Part shown: piece by piece, positions 1 to 6,250 of the stretch
Layout of the letters: each line of letters opens with the position of its first letter
Position numbering within the stretch: the stretch's first letter is position 1
Source of the DNA: Bacteriovoracaceae bacterium UBA4573
GTDB taxonomy: Bacteria > Bdellovibrionota > UBA1018 > UBA923
Length of the DNA: 6,975 bases
Assembly (NCBI GenBank): GCA_002387735.1
Contig: DGKJ01000091.1
Span: 1 to 6,975, forward strand
Direction of reading: 5' to 3'
Made by a program: the position numbers and the translations under genes
The notes under the pieces: model-generated
The model's database searches: none
What the model was told of the DNA's origin: nothing
The model's input: the letters and a program-made list of their open reading frames with translations, nothing else

Positions 1-536
1 CCCATAATGTTGGCCAGTCGTCCGGAGAATTCAGTTAAATGGTCGAGCGCCAAACTGTCGGACAACTCGCCGGTGCCAATGCGTAATAGCGAAACCGGTG
101 GGCGTTTGCAGATGTTACGTACCTGTTCGAAGATATCATCCTCATTTACGAAGAAAGTGGTGAGCGTCTGATTCAAATAAGTTTGCAAATAACAATAGGA
201 ACAGTCGAACGGACAGTTCGAGACCATGTTGATGATGTGGTAGTGGCAGCACAACATGTTGTTGGTTCCAGGGCACTGCTTAACTGAAGTGCCGGGCTGA
301 GTGGTAAGGTGTAGCACTTTCTTACCAAGTGCGACCGCGGTATTGTAGGGCGCGGGTTGCGAGGTCGCGCGAAACGCCAGTTCTTGGCTTAGACGATCGG
401 CTGAAATAATTTCGGGACTTTCAAAATTGTCCGGAAGCATTGAATAACGCCGCAAATTTTTCAAAATGCGCCGAGCGGCTGGAGTAGTGAGTATGTCTTC
501 GGAAGACGCTGTAATGCGTTCAAATTTTGCAATCAT
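1..536 (-). CDS. SPL-family (spore photoproduct lyase-like) radical SAM protein, 3' end missing
   Basis: Partial gene: the N-terminal 178 codons are present and the rest lies beyond base 1. The radical SAM cluster motif CPFDCSYCYLQ puts the three 4Fe-4S ligands at Cys108, Cys112 and Cys115 (CX3CX2C). The YCYLQT continuation, the following NEDDIFEQV segment and a later SDSLALDHLT segment (about residues 159-168) match the spore photoproduct lyase family. Known members use SAM and a 5'-deoxyadenosyl radical to reverse the UV-induced thymine dimer of spores. Here the segment reads GTGELSDSLALD, and by my alignment Glu157 takes the place of the hydrogen-donor Cys of classical SPL, so the reaction may differ. 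The ATG follows the stop of the preceding gene by 3 nt, in the same frame; the only SD-like sequence (GGAG) is 15 nt upstream inside that gene, so translational coupling is likely. Family assignment is firm; substrate is unknown. Confidence 0.88.
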   Translation of the reverse strand, partial: MIAKFERITASSEDILTTPAARRILKNLRRYSMLPDNFESPEIISADRLSQELAFRATSQPAPYNTAVALGKKVLHLTTQPGTSVKQCPGTNNMLCCHYHIINMVSNCPFDCSYCYLQTYLNQTLTTFFVNEDDIFEQVRNICKRPPVSLLRIGTGELSDSLALDHLTEFSGRLANIM

Positions 537-539
537 GGC

Positions 540-1475
540 TTACTGATAAATCTCCAACAGCTGTCGCAGACGCTCAGTCGTGGTAGGGTCTGAAACCCAT
601 TGCTTAAATGCTTCAAAGTCGCCGATGGTTTTTGGGTTGTGCGAAATTTTAAGTTGATCGCTCTCGAAACTCGGGTCACCAAACACCGAAGTACGTGGTG
701 GCACGCTCAGAGCTCGCAAACGCTCGATTCGTTCGCGCGAAAGGCGTGCAAGTTCGGGCTGTGCTGAATGAAAAATCGCAATTCTCAAGTCGTCTCCGGT
801 TTTATAGGTGGACGAAAGAATTTTAATCGCAGTTTCTGCACTAGTTTTACGCGATAGAAATAACAGCGATTGCAACAGATCTTTCGCATTCGCCGCAGAA
901 ATAGACCAGGTTTGAAGAGCCTTTAGGGCAGCTTCACGAAGCTCAACAGAAATACTTTCGAATAGTTCGAATACACTGGGGTCCCATTTTTTTTCGTACA
1001 AGAACTCAAGTTCAAGACTCGTTAAGAAAGTATATTTCGCGCGATTGGCCAGGACTCCCAAATGAGCTTCCAATCCGGCGTTGGCAAGCGTCGCTGCAAG
1101 CAATGCTGGAATGCCTTTCGCTAAGTCGACCTGAAATTGCTCTTTGAGCGTTTTTAGCACTCGGACCCATTCGACTTCGAGCGGCTGAACCGCCTGGAAT
1201 GCGGTTTTTACATAGGTCAGGTAGGCAGTGAGTTCGTCGTCTACCGGCTTAAAAAATAAAACCGGCACAGTAATCGAAGCGCCCTGGTTGGTGTCAGTAA
1301 GAGCGGCTCCGTTTCGAGTCCAGACAAAGGAACGTTGGTCACATTTTACGCCGAGTAAATAAAAATCCGGCGCACCGGTAGTTTGCTCGGAAGGCAGCAC
1401 AGGCTTTCGCAGCCACATCCACTCGCGGTTCGGAAAATTAAGTTCGACGAGTGAATGGTACTGCAGTTGAAGCAT
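540..1475 (-). CDS. Uncharacterised 311-residue protein in the gap-secG operon
   Basis: I do not recognise this protein. It has no signal peptide, no clear membrane segment and no nucleotide-binding or metal-binding motif, so it is probably cytoplasmic. The first 100 residues look like mixed beta structure, rich in aromatic residues (for example a WMWLRKP stretch near residue 20). Residues about 100-270 look almost wholly helical. A stretch near residues 165-225 (REAALKALQTWSISAANAKD and following) has a cadence faintly like the helical DNA-binding part of ParB proteins, but this is not enough to name it. The ATG lies 5 nt after the secG stop and the gene ends 3 nt before the SPL-like gene, so it is co-transcribed with both. 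No good SD is visible before its ATG, again suggesting coupling to upstream translation. The full-length ORF and tight packing make it a real gene; its function is open. Confidence 0.85.
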   Translation of the reverse strand: MLQLQYHSLVELNFPNREWMWLRKPVLPSEQTTGAPDFYLLGVKCDQRSFVWTRNGAALTDTNQGASITVPVLFFKPVDDELTAYLTYVKTAFQAVQPLEVEWVRVLKTLKEQFQVDLAKGIPALLAATLANAGLEAHLGVLANRAKYTFLTSLELEFLYEKKWDPSVFELFESISVELREAALKALQTWSISAANAKDLLQSLLFLSRKTSAETAIKILSSTYKTGDDLRIAIFHSAQPELARLSRERIERLRALSVPPRTSVFGDPSFESDQLKISHNPKTIGDFEAFKQWVSDPTTTERLRQLLEIYQ

Positions 1476-1480
1476 GTTTA

Positions 1481-1825
1481 TTACTTGGTTGTTTCCCCAG
1501 CGGGCGCACTAGGCGCAGCGCCAGCGGGAGCATTAGTAGCTGGGCTTGTAGTCGTCTCAATAGGGGCACTAGATTCTGAGCCGTCAAACACAGAGGTTTT
1601 TTTACCCGATTTAATAACGGTGAGTGTAATCGAAGTAGCCATGAACAGAGCTGCGGTTACCGCAGTAAACTTTGTAAAAAAGTTAGCTCCACCTGAACTT
1701 CCGAATACGGTTTGGCTACCGCCTGACATGGCGCCGAGCCCGCCTTCTTTCCCCGCTTGAATGAGAACAACGAATACTAAAACGATACAGGTGATGACGT
1801 GAAAAATGATGAGAAACGTACCCAC
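1481..1825 (-). CDS. secG: SecG, protein-export membrane subunit of the Sec translocon
   Basis: SecG is the small auxiliary subunit of the SecYEG channel in the inner membrane and helps SecA-driven export. The 114 residues show the family layout: a first membrane helix (about 3-22), the conserved cytosolic loop QAGKEGGLGAMSGGSQTVFG (about 23-42), then GGANFFTKFTAVTAALF leading into a second membrane helix (about 52-71). After a KSGKK stretch comes a low-complexity tail of about 38 residues rich in Ala, Pro, Thr and Ser, a common but variable extension in this family. The start is GTG: GGAG sits 8 nt before it, while the only nearby ATG (1839-1837) is out of frame. It lies 41 nt after tpiA, the longest gap in the operon but with no visible terminator. 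secG next to tpiA is a widespread bacterial arrangement, which supports the call. Confidence 0.96.
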   Translation of the reverse strand: MGTFLIIFHVITCIVLVFVVLIQAGKEGGLGAMSGGSQTVFGSSGGANFFTKFTAVTAALFMATSITLTVIKSGKKTSVFDGSESSAPIETTTSPATNAPAGAAPSAPAGETTK

Positions 1826-1833
1826 GAAGTGTG

Positions 1834-1837
1834 CTCC
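1834..1837 (-). promoter_or_regulatory. Ribosome binding site that fixes the GTG start of secG
   Basis: GGAG is followed by an 8-nt spacer and then GTG at 1825-1823. This is the best-placed SD in the tpiA-secG gap and supports the GTG start over any alternative. Its presence means secG does not depend on coupling to tpiA for initiation. Confidence 0.7.
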
Positions 1838-1866
1838 ATTGAAAATAAATGATGAGTGAGGATGTA

Positions 1867-2664
1867 TCAGGCGAGCAGGATTTTTGCAAAACTTTCAGGT
1901 TTCAAGCTGGCCCCCCCTACCAAAACACCGTCAATATTTGGTTGTTTGAGTAGCGCTGCCGCGTTGTCTGGGGTCACACTGCCACCGTAGAGGACCGGCA
2001 AGGCTTCAGCAAAGGTGGCCCCAAGCTTTTCAGACAGCCAGTTGCGAATCCAGCGGTGGGCTTCTTCGGCCTGCTCAGTTGTCGCAGTTTTGCCCGTTCC
2101 AATTGCCCAGACAGGCTCATAGGCGACTGGAGCATGGCGACTAGAAAAGTCGTTTGCTTGGTCACTGGCCACGTGTTTGGCCAAGGCTTCGACGTAGCTG
2201 GTGAGTTGCTCGGCCCAGACAGTTTCCATGCGACCTGATTCACGCTCGCCCAATGTTTCGCCCATACAAAACAACACCCGCAGCCCGCTACTTAGTCCTT
2301 TAAGAAGGCGCTTGCCAGCAGTCTGGTTGGTCTCCCCGAACAGCTGGCGGCGCTCCGAATGGCCCACCAGCGCCCAGTTCAGGCCGAGATCTTTTAAGGC
2401 TTTGGCGGACAGTTCTGCAGTAAAGGCGCCGGTAGATTCCCAGTGGATGTTCTGAGCTCCAAGTTGTACCTGGCATTTACCCGCGACCCATTGGATCTCA
2501 CTACCCAGGTTATAAGCTGGTGGAAAGATCACTCGTTCGCTGTCTAGTGAGCGAGTGGGATCATTCGACAAAAGTGTTTCCAGCTGCTGAAAGTAGAGCC
2601 CTGCCTCGGCCGGGCCGAGGTTCATTTTCCAGTTACCAGCCAATATGGGTTTTCGCGATTTCAT
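1867..2664 (-). CDS. tpiA: Triosephosphate isomerase
   Basis: Interconverts dihydroxyacetone phosphate and glyceraldehyde 3-phosphate in glycolysis and gluconeogenesis; a cytosolic TIM-barrel enzyme, normally a dimer. The 265 residues carry all expected active-site parts: Asn11 and Lys13 in AGNWKMN, the electrophile His102 in VGHSERR, the catalytic base Glu183 in AYEPVWAIGTGKTAT, whose second half is the phosphate-gripping loop 6, and the phosphate-binding segments YGGSV (226-230) and VLVGGAS (247-253). Length is slightly above the usual 250 or so, with the extra residues in surface helices. The ATG overlaps the pgk stop as ATGA, and no SD is seen upstream, so translation is likely coupled to pgk. 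The coding strand has a run of seven G at 1911-1917 inside VGGAS; the frame is intact. Confidence 0.98.
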   Translation of the reverse strand: MKSRKPILAGNWKMNLGPAEAGLYFQQLETLLSNDPTRSLDSERVIFPPAYNLGSEIQWVAGKCQVQLGAQNIHWESTGAFTAELSAKALKDLGLNWALVGHSERRQLFGETNQTAGKRLLKGLSSGLRVLFCMGETLGERESGRMETVWAEQLTSYVEALAKHVASDQANDFSSRHAPVAYEPVWAIGTGKTATTEQAEEAHRWIRNWLSEKLGATFAEALPVLYGGSVTPDNAAALLKQPNIDGVLVGGASLKPESFAKILLA

Positions 2665-3863
2665 TCGGGTACTAAACTGATGCGGGCATCGCTCTTTTTG
2701 CCGATTGTGTCGAGAATCGTGATGCCCGGCAATCCGTTTCCTTCTAGAAATTCCAGGGTAGCACCGCCGCCCGTCGATACGTGGGTCATTTGATCGGCCA
2801 CACCAGCCAAGTTTAGAGCGGACACGGTATCTCCGCCACCGACCACTTTTAAACCTTTCACTTCGGCCATAGCTTGGGCCACCGCGAGGCTACCTTTTGC
2901 ATAGCGTTCGTCTTCGAACATGCCAACCGGGCCGTTCCAAAATACGGTCTTCGCCCTACGAATTTCCTTAGTGAATAACTCGATAGTTTGAGGTCCGATA
3001 TCGAACCCTGGGGGAACGCCTTCGGGATCATCTATTGGCAAAATCAATTTAACTTCGTGGCGTCGAGCTTTCTCGAGCAGTTGAGAAGCGTAGGCTATGT
3101 CCTGCGACTTTGGTTGTTTTGCGTTGGGCGGTAGTACGTGTTTCGGGTCCCCGGCCAAACGAAACGCATGGGCCATTGCGCCACCGACACAGAGAACGTC
3201 GACTTCAAAAAATAGATTTTCGATGGTTTTGATTTTATCGCTAACTTTAGAACCGCCGAGAACCGCCACGTAGGGGTGTTCTGGAGCATTGAGTAAGCGG
3301 TTTAAGAACTGGAGTTCCTTTTTAATAAGAAAGCCGCAGCCTTTGATGGGCATGATCTGCGGAACTCCGTAAATCGACGCGTGTTCGCGATGGGAGCTAC
3401 CAAATGCGTCATTAATGTAAACTTCCGCGAGTGACGCGAGCTGCCGAGCAAAGGCAGGGTCATTTTTTTCTTCGCCTTCGTGAAACCGCAAGTTTTCGAG
3501 CAGGATTACTTGGGTAGACTTTAAGTGACGAACAATCATTTCGATTCCGTCGCCGACGCAATCGTCGGTGAGCAGAACATCGGTGCCTAGCAATTCACTT
3601 AAATGATCGGCTGCTGGTGCCAATGAAAAAGCGGAGTCAACCCCCTCTGGGCGACCAAGATGAGACATTAAGATCACTCGCGCACCGTTTTGAATCGCAT
3701 ACTGAATCGTAGGAAGCGCTTCACGAATTCGCGTGCCATCCGTGACTTTGCGAGGCTCATCTTTGTTAGAAGGGTCCGTAGCGTTCGAAAGTGGGACGTT
3801 AAAGTCGACGCGAATGAGTACGCGTTTGTCCTTTATTTCGATTTCATCAATGCATTTAATCAT
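2661..3863 (-). CDS. pgk: Phosphoglycerate kinase
   Basis: Cytosolic glycolytic enzyme moving a phosphate between 1,3-bisphosphoglycerate and ADP to give 3-phosphoglycerate and ATP, the step after GAPDH. The 400-residue length is normal. The N-terminal substrate domain shows RVDFNVPL (18-25, with Arg18, Asp20 and Asn22), Arg45, SHLGRP (67-72), LLENLRFHEGEE (121-132) and NDAFGSSHREHAS (151-163). The C-terminal nucleotide domain shows LGGSKVSDK (202-210), VFWNGPVGMFE (307-317), VGGGDT (341-346) and STGGGA (363-368). The loop between RVDFNVPL and DGTRIREALP (about 26-41) is some ten residues longer than in typical bacterial enzymes and is polar and charged. The ATG follows the gap stop by 1 nt (TAATATG); an AGGA lies 13 nt upstream, farther than ideal, so coupling with gap is likely. 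Confidence 0.98.
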   Translation of the reverse strand: MIKCIDEIEIKDKRVLIRVDFNVPLSNATDPSNKDEPRKVTDGTRIREALPTIQYAIQNGARVILMSHLGRPEGVDSAFSLAPAADHLSELLGTDVLLTDDCVGDGIEMIVRHLKSTQVILLENLRFHEGEEKNDPAFARQLASLAEVYINDAFGSSHREHASIYGVPQIMPIKGCGFLIKKELQFLNRLLNAPEHPYVAVLGGSKVSDKIKTIENLFFEVDVLCVGGAMAHAFRLAGDPKHVLPPNAKQPKSQDIAYASQLLEKARRHEVKLILPIDDPEGVPPGFDIGPQTIELFTKEIRRAKTVFWNGPVGMFEDERYAKGSLAVAQAMAEVKGLKVVGGGDTVSALNLAGVADQMTHVSTGGGATLEFLEGNGLPGITILDTIGKKSDARISLVPE

Positions 3864-3864
3864 A

Positions 3865-4872
3865 TTAAATTAGGTGTCCTGCCATGTATTCGGCTAATTC
3901 GACCATGCGGCACGAAAAGCCGCTTTCGTTGTCATACCAAGCGACGACTTTTACCAGGTTCCCACCCATGACTTGGGTGAGCTCGGCGTCGATCGTACTG
4001 GAGTGTTCGTTACCATTGTAATCACACGATACTAAGGGTGCGGTGCTGTAGGCTAAGATACCTTTGAGCGGCCCACGAGCGGCTTCGGCAAACTTGGCAT
4101 TAATTTCGTCGCGAGTAGTCGCTTTACCGAGTTCTGCAGTGAGGTCGACGAGTGAAACGTTCGGAGTTGGAACTCGGACCGAAAACCCGTCGAGTTTACC
4201 CTTCAGGTGCGGCAATACAAGTCCAATGGCTTTGGCAGCCCCAGTCGTTGTCGGAATTTGCGACAAAGCTGCGGCTCGGGCGCGACGAAGGTCTTTGTGA
4301 GGCAGATCTAGAATGTTTTGGTCGTTAGTATAGGAATGAACCGTTGTCATTAGACCGCGTTGCACGCCAAACGCTTCATCTAACACTTTGACCACCGGAG
4401 CAAGGCAGTTGGTGGTACAAGACGCGTTCGAAACGATGTGATGGTTTTTTGAGTCATAGGATTTCTCATTAATTCCCACGCAAACAGTAAGGTCGGCGTC
4501 TTTGCTAGGAGCGGAAATCACAACTTTTTTGGCGCCAGCAGCAATGTGCGCCGAAGCCTGTGCTTTATCGGTAAAAATTCCAGTGCATTCAAGGGCTAGA
4601 TCCACCCCAAGTGTTTTCCACGGAAGGTTTTTGGGATCGCGTTCTGCAGTGAGCTTAATTTCCTGAGTGCCGACTCGCAAATAGCCATCTCGTACTTCGA
4701 TTTCGCTTGGAAAGCGACCGTGGACCGAATCGTAATGGAACAAATGAGCAAGTGTTTCGGGGGAGCTCAGATCGTTCACCGCTACTACACGAATGCGGCT
4801 ACTTTTAAGAGCGGCTCTCAAAACTCGGCGACCGATTCGCCCAAACCCGTTGATGGCTACCTGAATTGGCAT
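3865..4872 (-). CDS. gap: Glyceraldehyde-3-phosphate dehydrogenase, NAD-type
   Basis: Oxidises and phosphorylates glyceraldehyde 3-phosphate to 1,3-bisphosphoglycerate with NAD+; cytosolic tetramer of glycolysis, reversible in gluconeogenesis. The 335-residue length is standard. The Rossmann N-terminus reads INGFGRIGRR (8-16), with Asp34 in VNDL placed to bind the adenosine ribose and favour NAD over NADP; Leu190-Pro191 in LDLPHKDLRRARAA also fits the NAD-type. The catalytic SNASCTTNCLAP motif gives nucleophile Cys152, with His179 in TVHSYT as its partner. RVPTPNVSLVDL (233-244) and WYDNESGFS (312-320) are intact. It is the first gene of the minus-strand operon, with a strong SD and a plausible promoter upstream, and leads directly into pgk and tpiA, the neighbouring pathway steps. 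Confidence 0.98.
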   Translation of the reverse strand: MPIQVAINGFGRIGRRVLRAALKSSRIRVVAVNDLSSPETLAHLFHYDSVHGRFPSEIEVRDGYLRVGTQEIKLTAERDPKNLPWKTLGVDLALECTGIFTDKAQASAHIAAGAKKVVISAPSKDADLTVCVGINEKSYDSKNHHIVSNASCTTNCLAPVVKVLDEAFGVQRGLMTTVHSYTNDQNILDLPHKDLRRARAAALSQIPTTTGAAKAIGLVLPHLKGKLDGFSVRVPTPNVSLVDLTAELGKATTRDEINAKFAEAARGPLKGILAYSTAPLVSCDYNGNEHSSTIDAELTQVMGGNLVKVVAWYDNESGFSCRMVELAEYMAGHLI

Positions 4873-4881
4873 ATTCGAAAG

Positions 4882-4887
4882 TCCTCC
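4882..4887 (-). promoter_or_regulatory. Strong ribosome binding site of gap
   Basis: GGAGGA lies 9 nt upstream of the gap ATG and is nearly a full SD consensus. It is the strongest ribosome site in the operon, in keeping with high expression of the first glycolytic gene. Confidence 0.85.
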
Positions 4888-4918
4888 GATAATACGAAAA
4901 AATTCAAATAAAAGCGTG

Positions 4919-4931
4919 ATTTCAACGAAAT
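4919..4931. repeat. Small perfect inverted repeat at the predicted gap transcription start
   Basis: ATTTC and GAAAT form 5-bp arms around a 3-nt centre (AAC), overlapping the predicted gap start site and touching the -10 box. It could be an operator half or a 5' RNA hairpin, but it is short and could arise by chance. Confidence 0.3.
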
Positions 4932-4959
4932 TTATAGATCAAATCGCGAGTCCTTCCAA
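4931..4959 (-). promoter_or_regulatory. Candidate sigma70 promoter of the gap-pgk-tpiA-secG operon
   Basis: On the minus strand TTGGAA (4959-4954, four of six matches to the -35 consensus) is followed by a 17-nt spacer and TATAAA (4936-4931, five of six matches to the -10 consensus). Transcription would begin near 4924, giving an untranslated leader of about 50 nt that carries the GGAGGA ribosome site. This is the best-spaced pair in the gap upstream region. No equally good pair was found on the plus strand for the permease gene. Confidence 0.5.
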
Positions 4960-4988
4960 GACTTATTACAGTTTGTTAGGCTGTTGCT

Positions 4989-4993
4989 GAGGG
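4989..4993 (+). promoter_or_regulatory. Ribosome binding site that decides the permease start
   Basis: GAGGG is followed by an 8-nt spacer and ATG at 5002. An in-frame TTG at 4984 lies before this site and has only AGG 3 nt upstream of it, too close to serve, so the ATG at 5002 is the better start. Confidence 0.7.
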
Positions 4994-5001
4994 TCGCCGC
5001 A

Positions 5002-6189
5002 ATGCTCGATGCTATGAACGCCGTGTGGACTGCATTTTGGGGGAGTTTACTTGAAACTTCGCCGTATTTGCTTTTGGGATTCCTGTTTGCGGGGATTTTG
5101 CATGTTCTGGTTCCTTCCAAAATTATTTTTTGGGCCTTAGGTGGCCGGGGAATCGGTGGCGCAATACGCGGTGCGCTGCTCGGCATGCCTCTGCCCCTTT
5201 GTTCCTGCAGTGTAATGCCAACAGCAATCGCGTTGCGGCGCAGGGGTGCTTCGGTTTCATCAACTACTTCTTTTACTATCGCTACTCCTGAAACCAGCAT
5301 TGACGCGCTCGCTGTGACAGCTGCTTTGTTGCCCGGGGCCTATTTAGTGGTTCGGCCCTTGGGTGCGTTGGTGCTTTCGGTATTTGTTGGGGTCGTGAGT
5401 GAGTGGTTTTCACACAACGCTAAGACAGAGTTTCAAAATAGTGTTCGGGAATTTGCTGCAGGAATGGAGTCCGACGACTTAACCGATGTGTGCCGAGTTT
5501 GTGGACTGCAGGGGCGTCTTGCCGAAAGTCCGCATCGACACAACGTGGGGACCCAAATTAAAGCCGTATTTAGTTACGCCTACGGTACGTTCTTCAAGGA
5601 CATCGCACCCTGGTTATTTGGTGGGCTCGTGGTGGCAGCGTTGATTCAGGCCTTTTTCCCTGCCGATTTATTTGCCAGCCATTGGTTACAAGAGAACCCT
5701 TGGGCGCAGGTGATTGGCGCAGTGTTGGTTGGCATACCGCTTTATTCTTGCGCGACGGCGACGACCCCGCTGGTCGCCGTCTTGCTCTTGAAAGGGCTCT
5801 CGCCTGGGGCAGCTATCGCGTTTCTCTTGAGTGCTCCTGCGACTAACATCGCCAACGTTCTTTTGTTAAAACGCGAATTCGGTGGTCGAATTGTGTTTGC
5901 TTACTATGCTGCTCTTTTCACTTTTTGTATCGCCTTCGGTATTGGATTTGATCAGATCTGGAATTGGGCTTCCCAAAACTGGGCGAATCCGCTTTGGCAA
6001 GAACCCATGTTGGCTCAGGTTTTTTCGCCGGAGCGCAACGCACATAGTTTCTCTTTGGTGGGCACCATCAGTAGCGTGCTTCTTTTGGCACTCTTCGCAA
6101 AGGTCTTGTTGTTGGCCACGCTTCGGAAAGATTCGACAGATCACCACCACGGGCCCTCGCAAGCTGAATCCGACTGCTGCGATCATTGA
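5002..6189 (+). CDS. ArsP_1-type permease, SO_0444-like Cu/Zn efflux transporter
   Basis: Polytopic inner-membrane protein of 395 residues, of the permease family once called DUF318 (ArsP_1). The features fit the SO_0444 branch, described as copper/zinc exporters. The N-terminal half has hydrophobic helices near 22-37 and 104-135, flanking the motif GMPLPLCSCSVMPTAIALRR (61-80) with Cys67 and Cys69, then TSFTIATPETSIDALAV. A hydrophilic central loop (about 136-195) carries Cys164-x-x-Cys167 and His178-x-His180. The second half (about 200-310) repeats the theme: GIPLYSCATATTPLVAVLLL, then AIAFLLSAPATNIANV. A last helix (about 353-374) leads to a tail with HHH (381-383) and CCDH (392-395), likely metal ligands. 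It is divergent from gap, and no metal-sensing regulator gene is in the window. The family is clear; the metal carried is inferred from family and ligands, and organoarsenical export is a less likely alternative. The start is set by the GAGGG site. Confidence 0.88.
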   Translation: MLDAMNAVWTAFWGSLLETSPYLLLGFLFAGILHVLVPSKIIFWALGGRGIGGAIRGALLGMPLPLCSCSVMPTAIALRRRGASVSSTTSFTIATPETSIDALAVTAALLPGAYLVVRPLGALVLSVFVGVVSEWFSHNAKTEFQNSVREFAAGMESDDLTDVCRVCGLQGRLAESPHRHNVGTQIKAVFSYAYGTFFKDIAPWLFGGLVVAALIQAFFPADLFASHWLQENPWAQVIGAVLVGIPLYSCATATTPLVAVLLLKGLSPGAAIAFLLSAPATNIANVLLLKREFGGRIVFAYYAALFTFCIAFGIGFDQIWNWASQNWANPLWQEPMLAQVFSPERNAHSFSLVGTISSVLLLALFAKVLLLATLRKDSTDHHHGPSQAESDCCDH

Positions 6190-6215
6190 CTATCGCTTGA
6201 TTTTGCCGCGCTGAA

Positions 6216-6248
6216 TCGATAGGCCTCCTATTCGAAGAGGGGGCTCTT
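6216..6248 (+). other. Two adjacent small hairpins before the protease gene
   Basis: First, TCGATAGG (6216-6223) pairs with CCTATTCGA (6227-6235) around a CCT loop, with one bulged T. Second, AAGAG (6235-6239) pairs with CTCTT (6244-6248) around GGGG, which holds part of the ribosome site GAGGGG of the next gene. The two share base 6235. The first has no following T-run, so it is not a standard intrinsic terminator for the permease gene; either hairpin could lower translation of the protease. The 61-nt gap shows no clear promoter. Confidence 0.35.
6237..6242 (+). promoter_or_regulatory. Ribosome binding site of the protease gene
   Basis: GAGGGG lies 8 nt before the ATG at 6251 and, with the signal peptide that follows at once, fixes this start. 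The site overlaps the stem and loop of a small potential hairpin. Confidence 0.7.
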
Positions 6249-6250
6249 TC

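Noticed and set aside
1455..1760. Plus-strand ORF of 101 codons, Ala/Val-rich
   Set aside because: It is the antisense of the low-complexity tail and body of secG, which has a clear family match; no SD or motif supports it.
4949..4963. AGTC-N7-GACT as a CueR/MerR-type metal operator for the permease
   Set aside because: The arms are only 4 bp, there is no 19-20 nt spacer promoter around it on the plus strand, and no MerR-type gene is nearby.
4984..4986. TTG as the permease start
   Set aside because: It lies upstream of the only well-placed SD (GAGGG at 4989-4993), which points to ATG 5002; six extra residues add no conserved sequence.
4932..5300. Minus-strand ORF of 122 codons upstream of gap
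   Set aside because: It mostly overlaps the well-supported permease gene in antisense, runs over the gap promoter and has no recognisable protein features.
5866..6214. Overlapping ORFs on both strands in the 3' part of the permease gene
   Set aside because: Out-of-frame shadows of the permease coding region with unnatural residue composition and no ribosome sites.
6216..6235. Intrinsic terminator after the permease gene
   Set aside because: The hairpin is short, has a bulge and lacks the T-run needed; it sits directly against the next gene's ribosome site.
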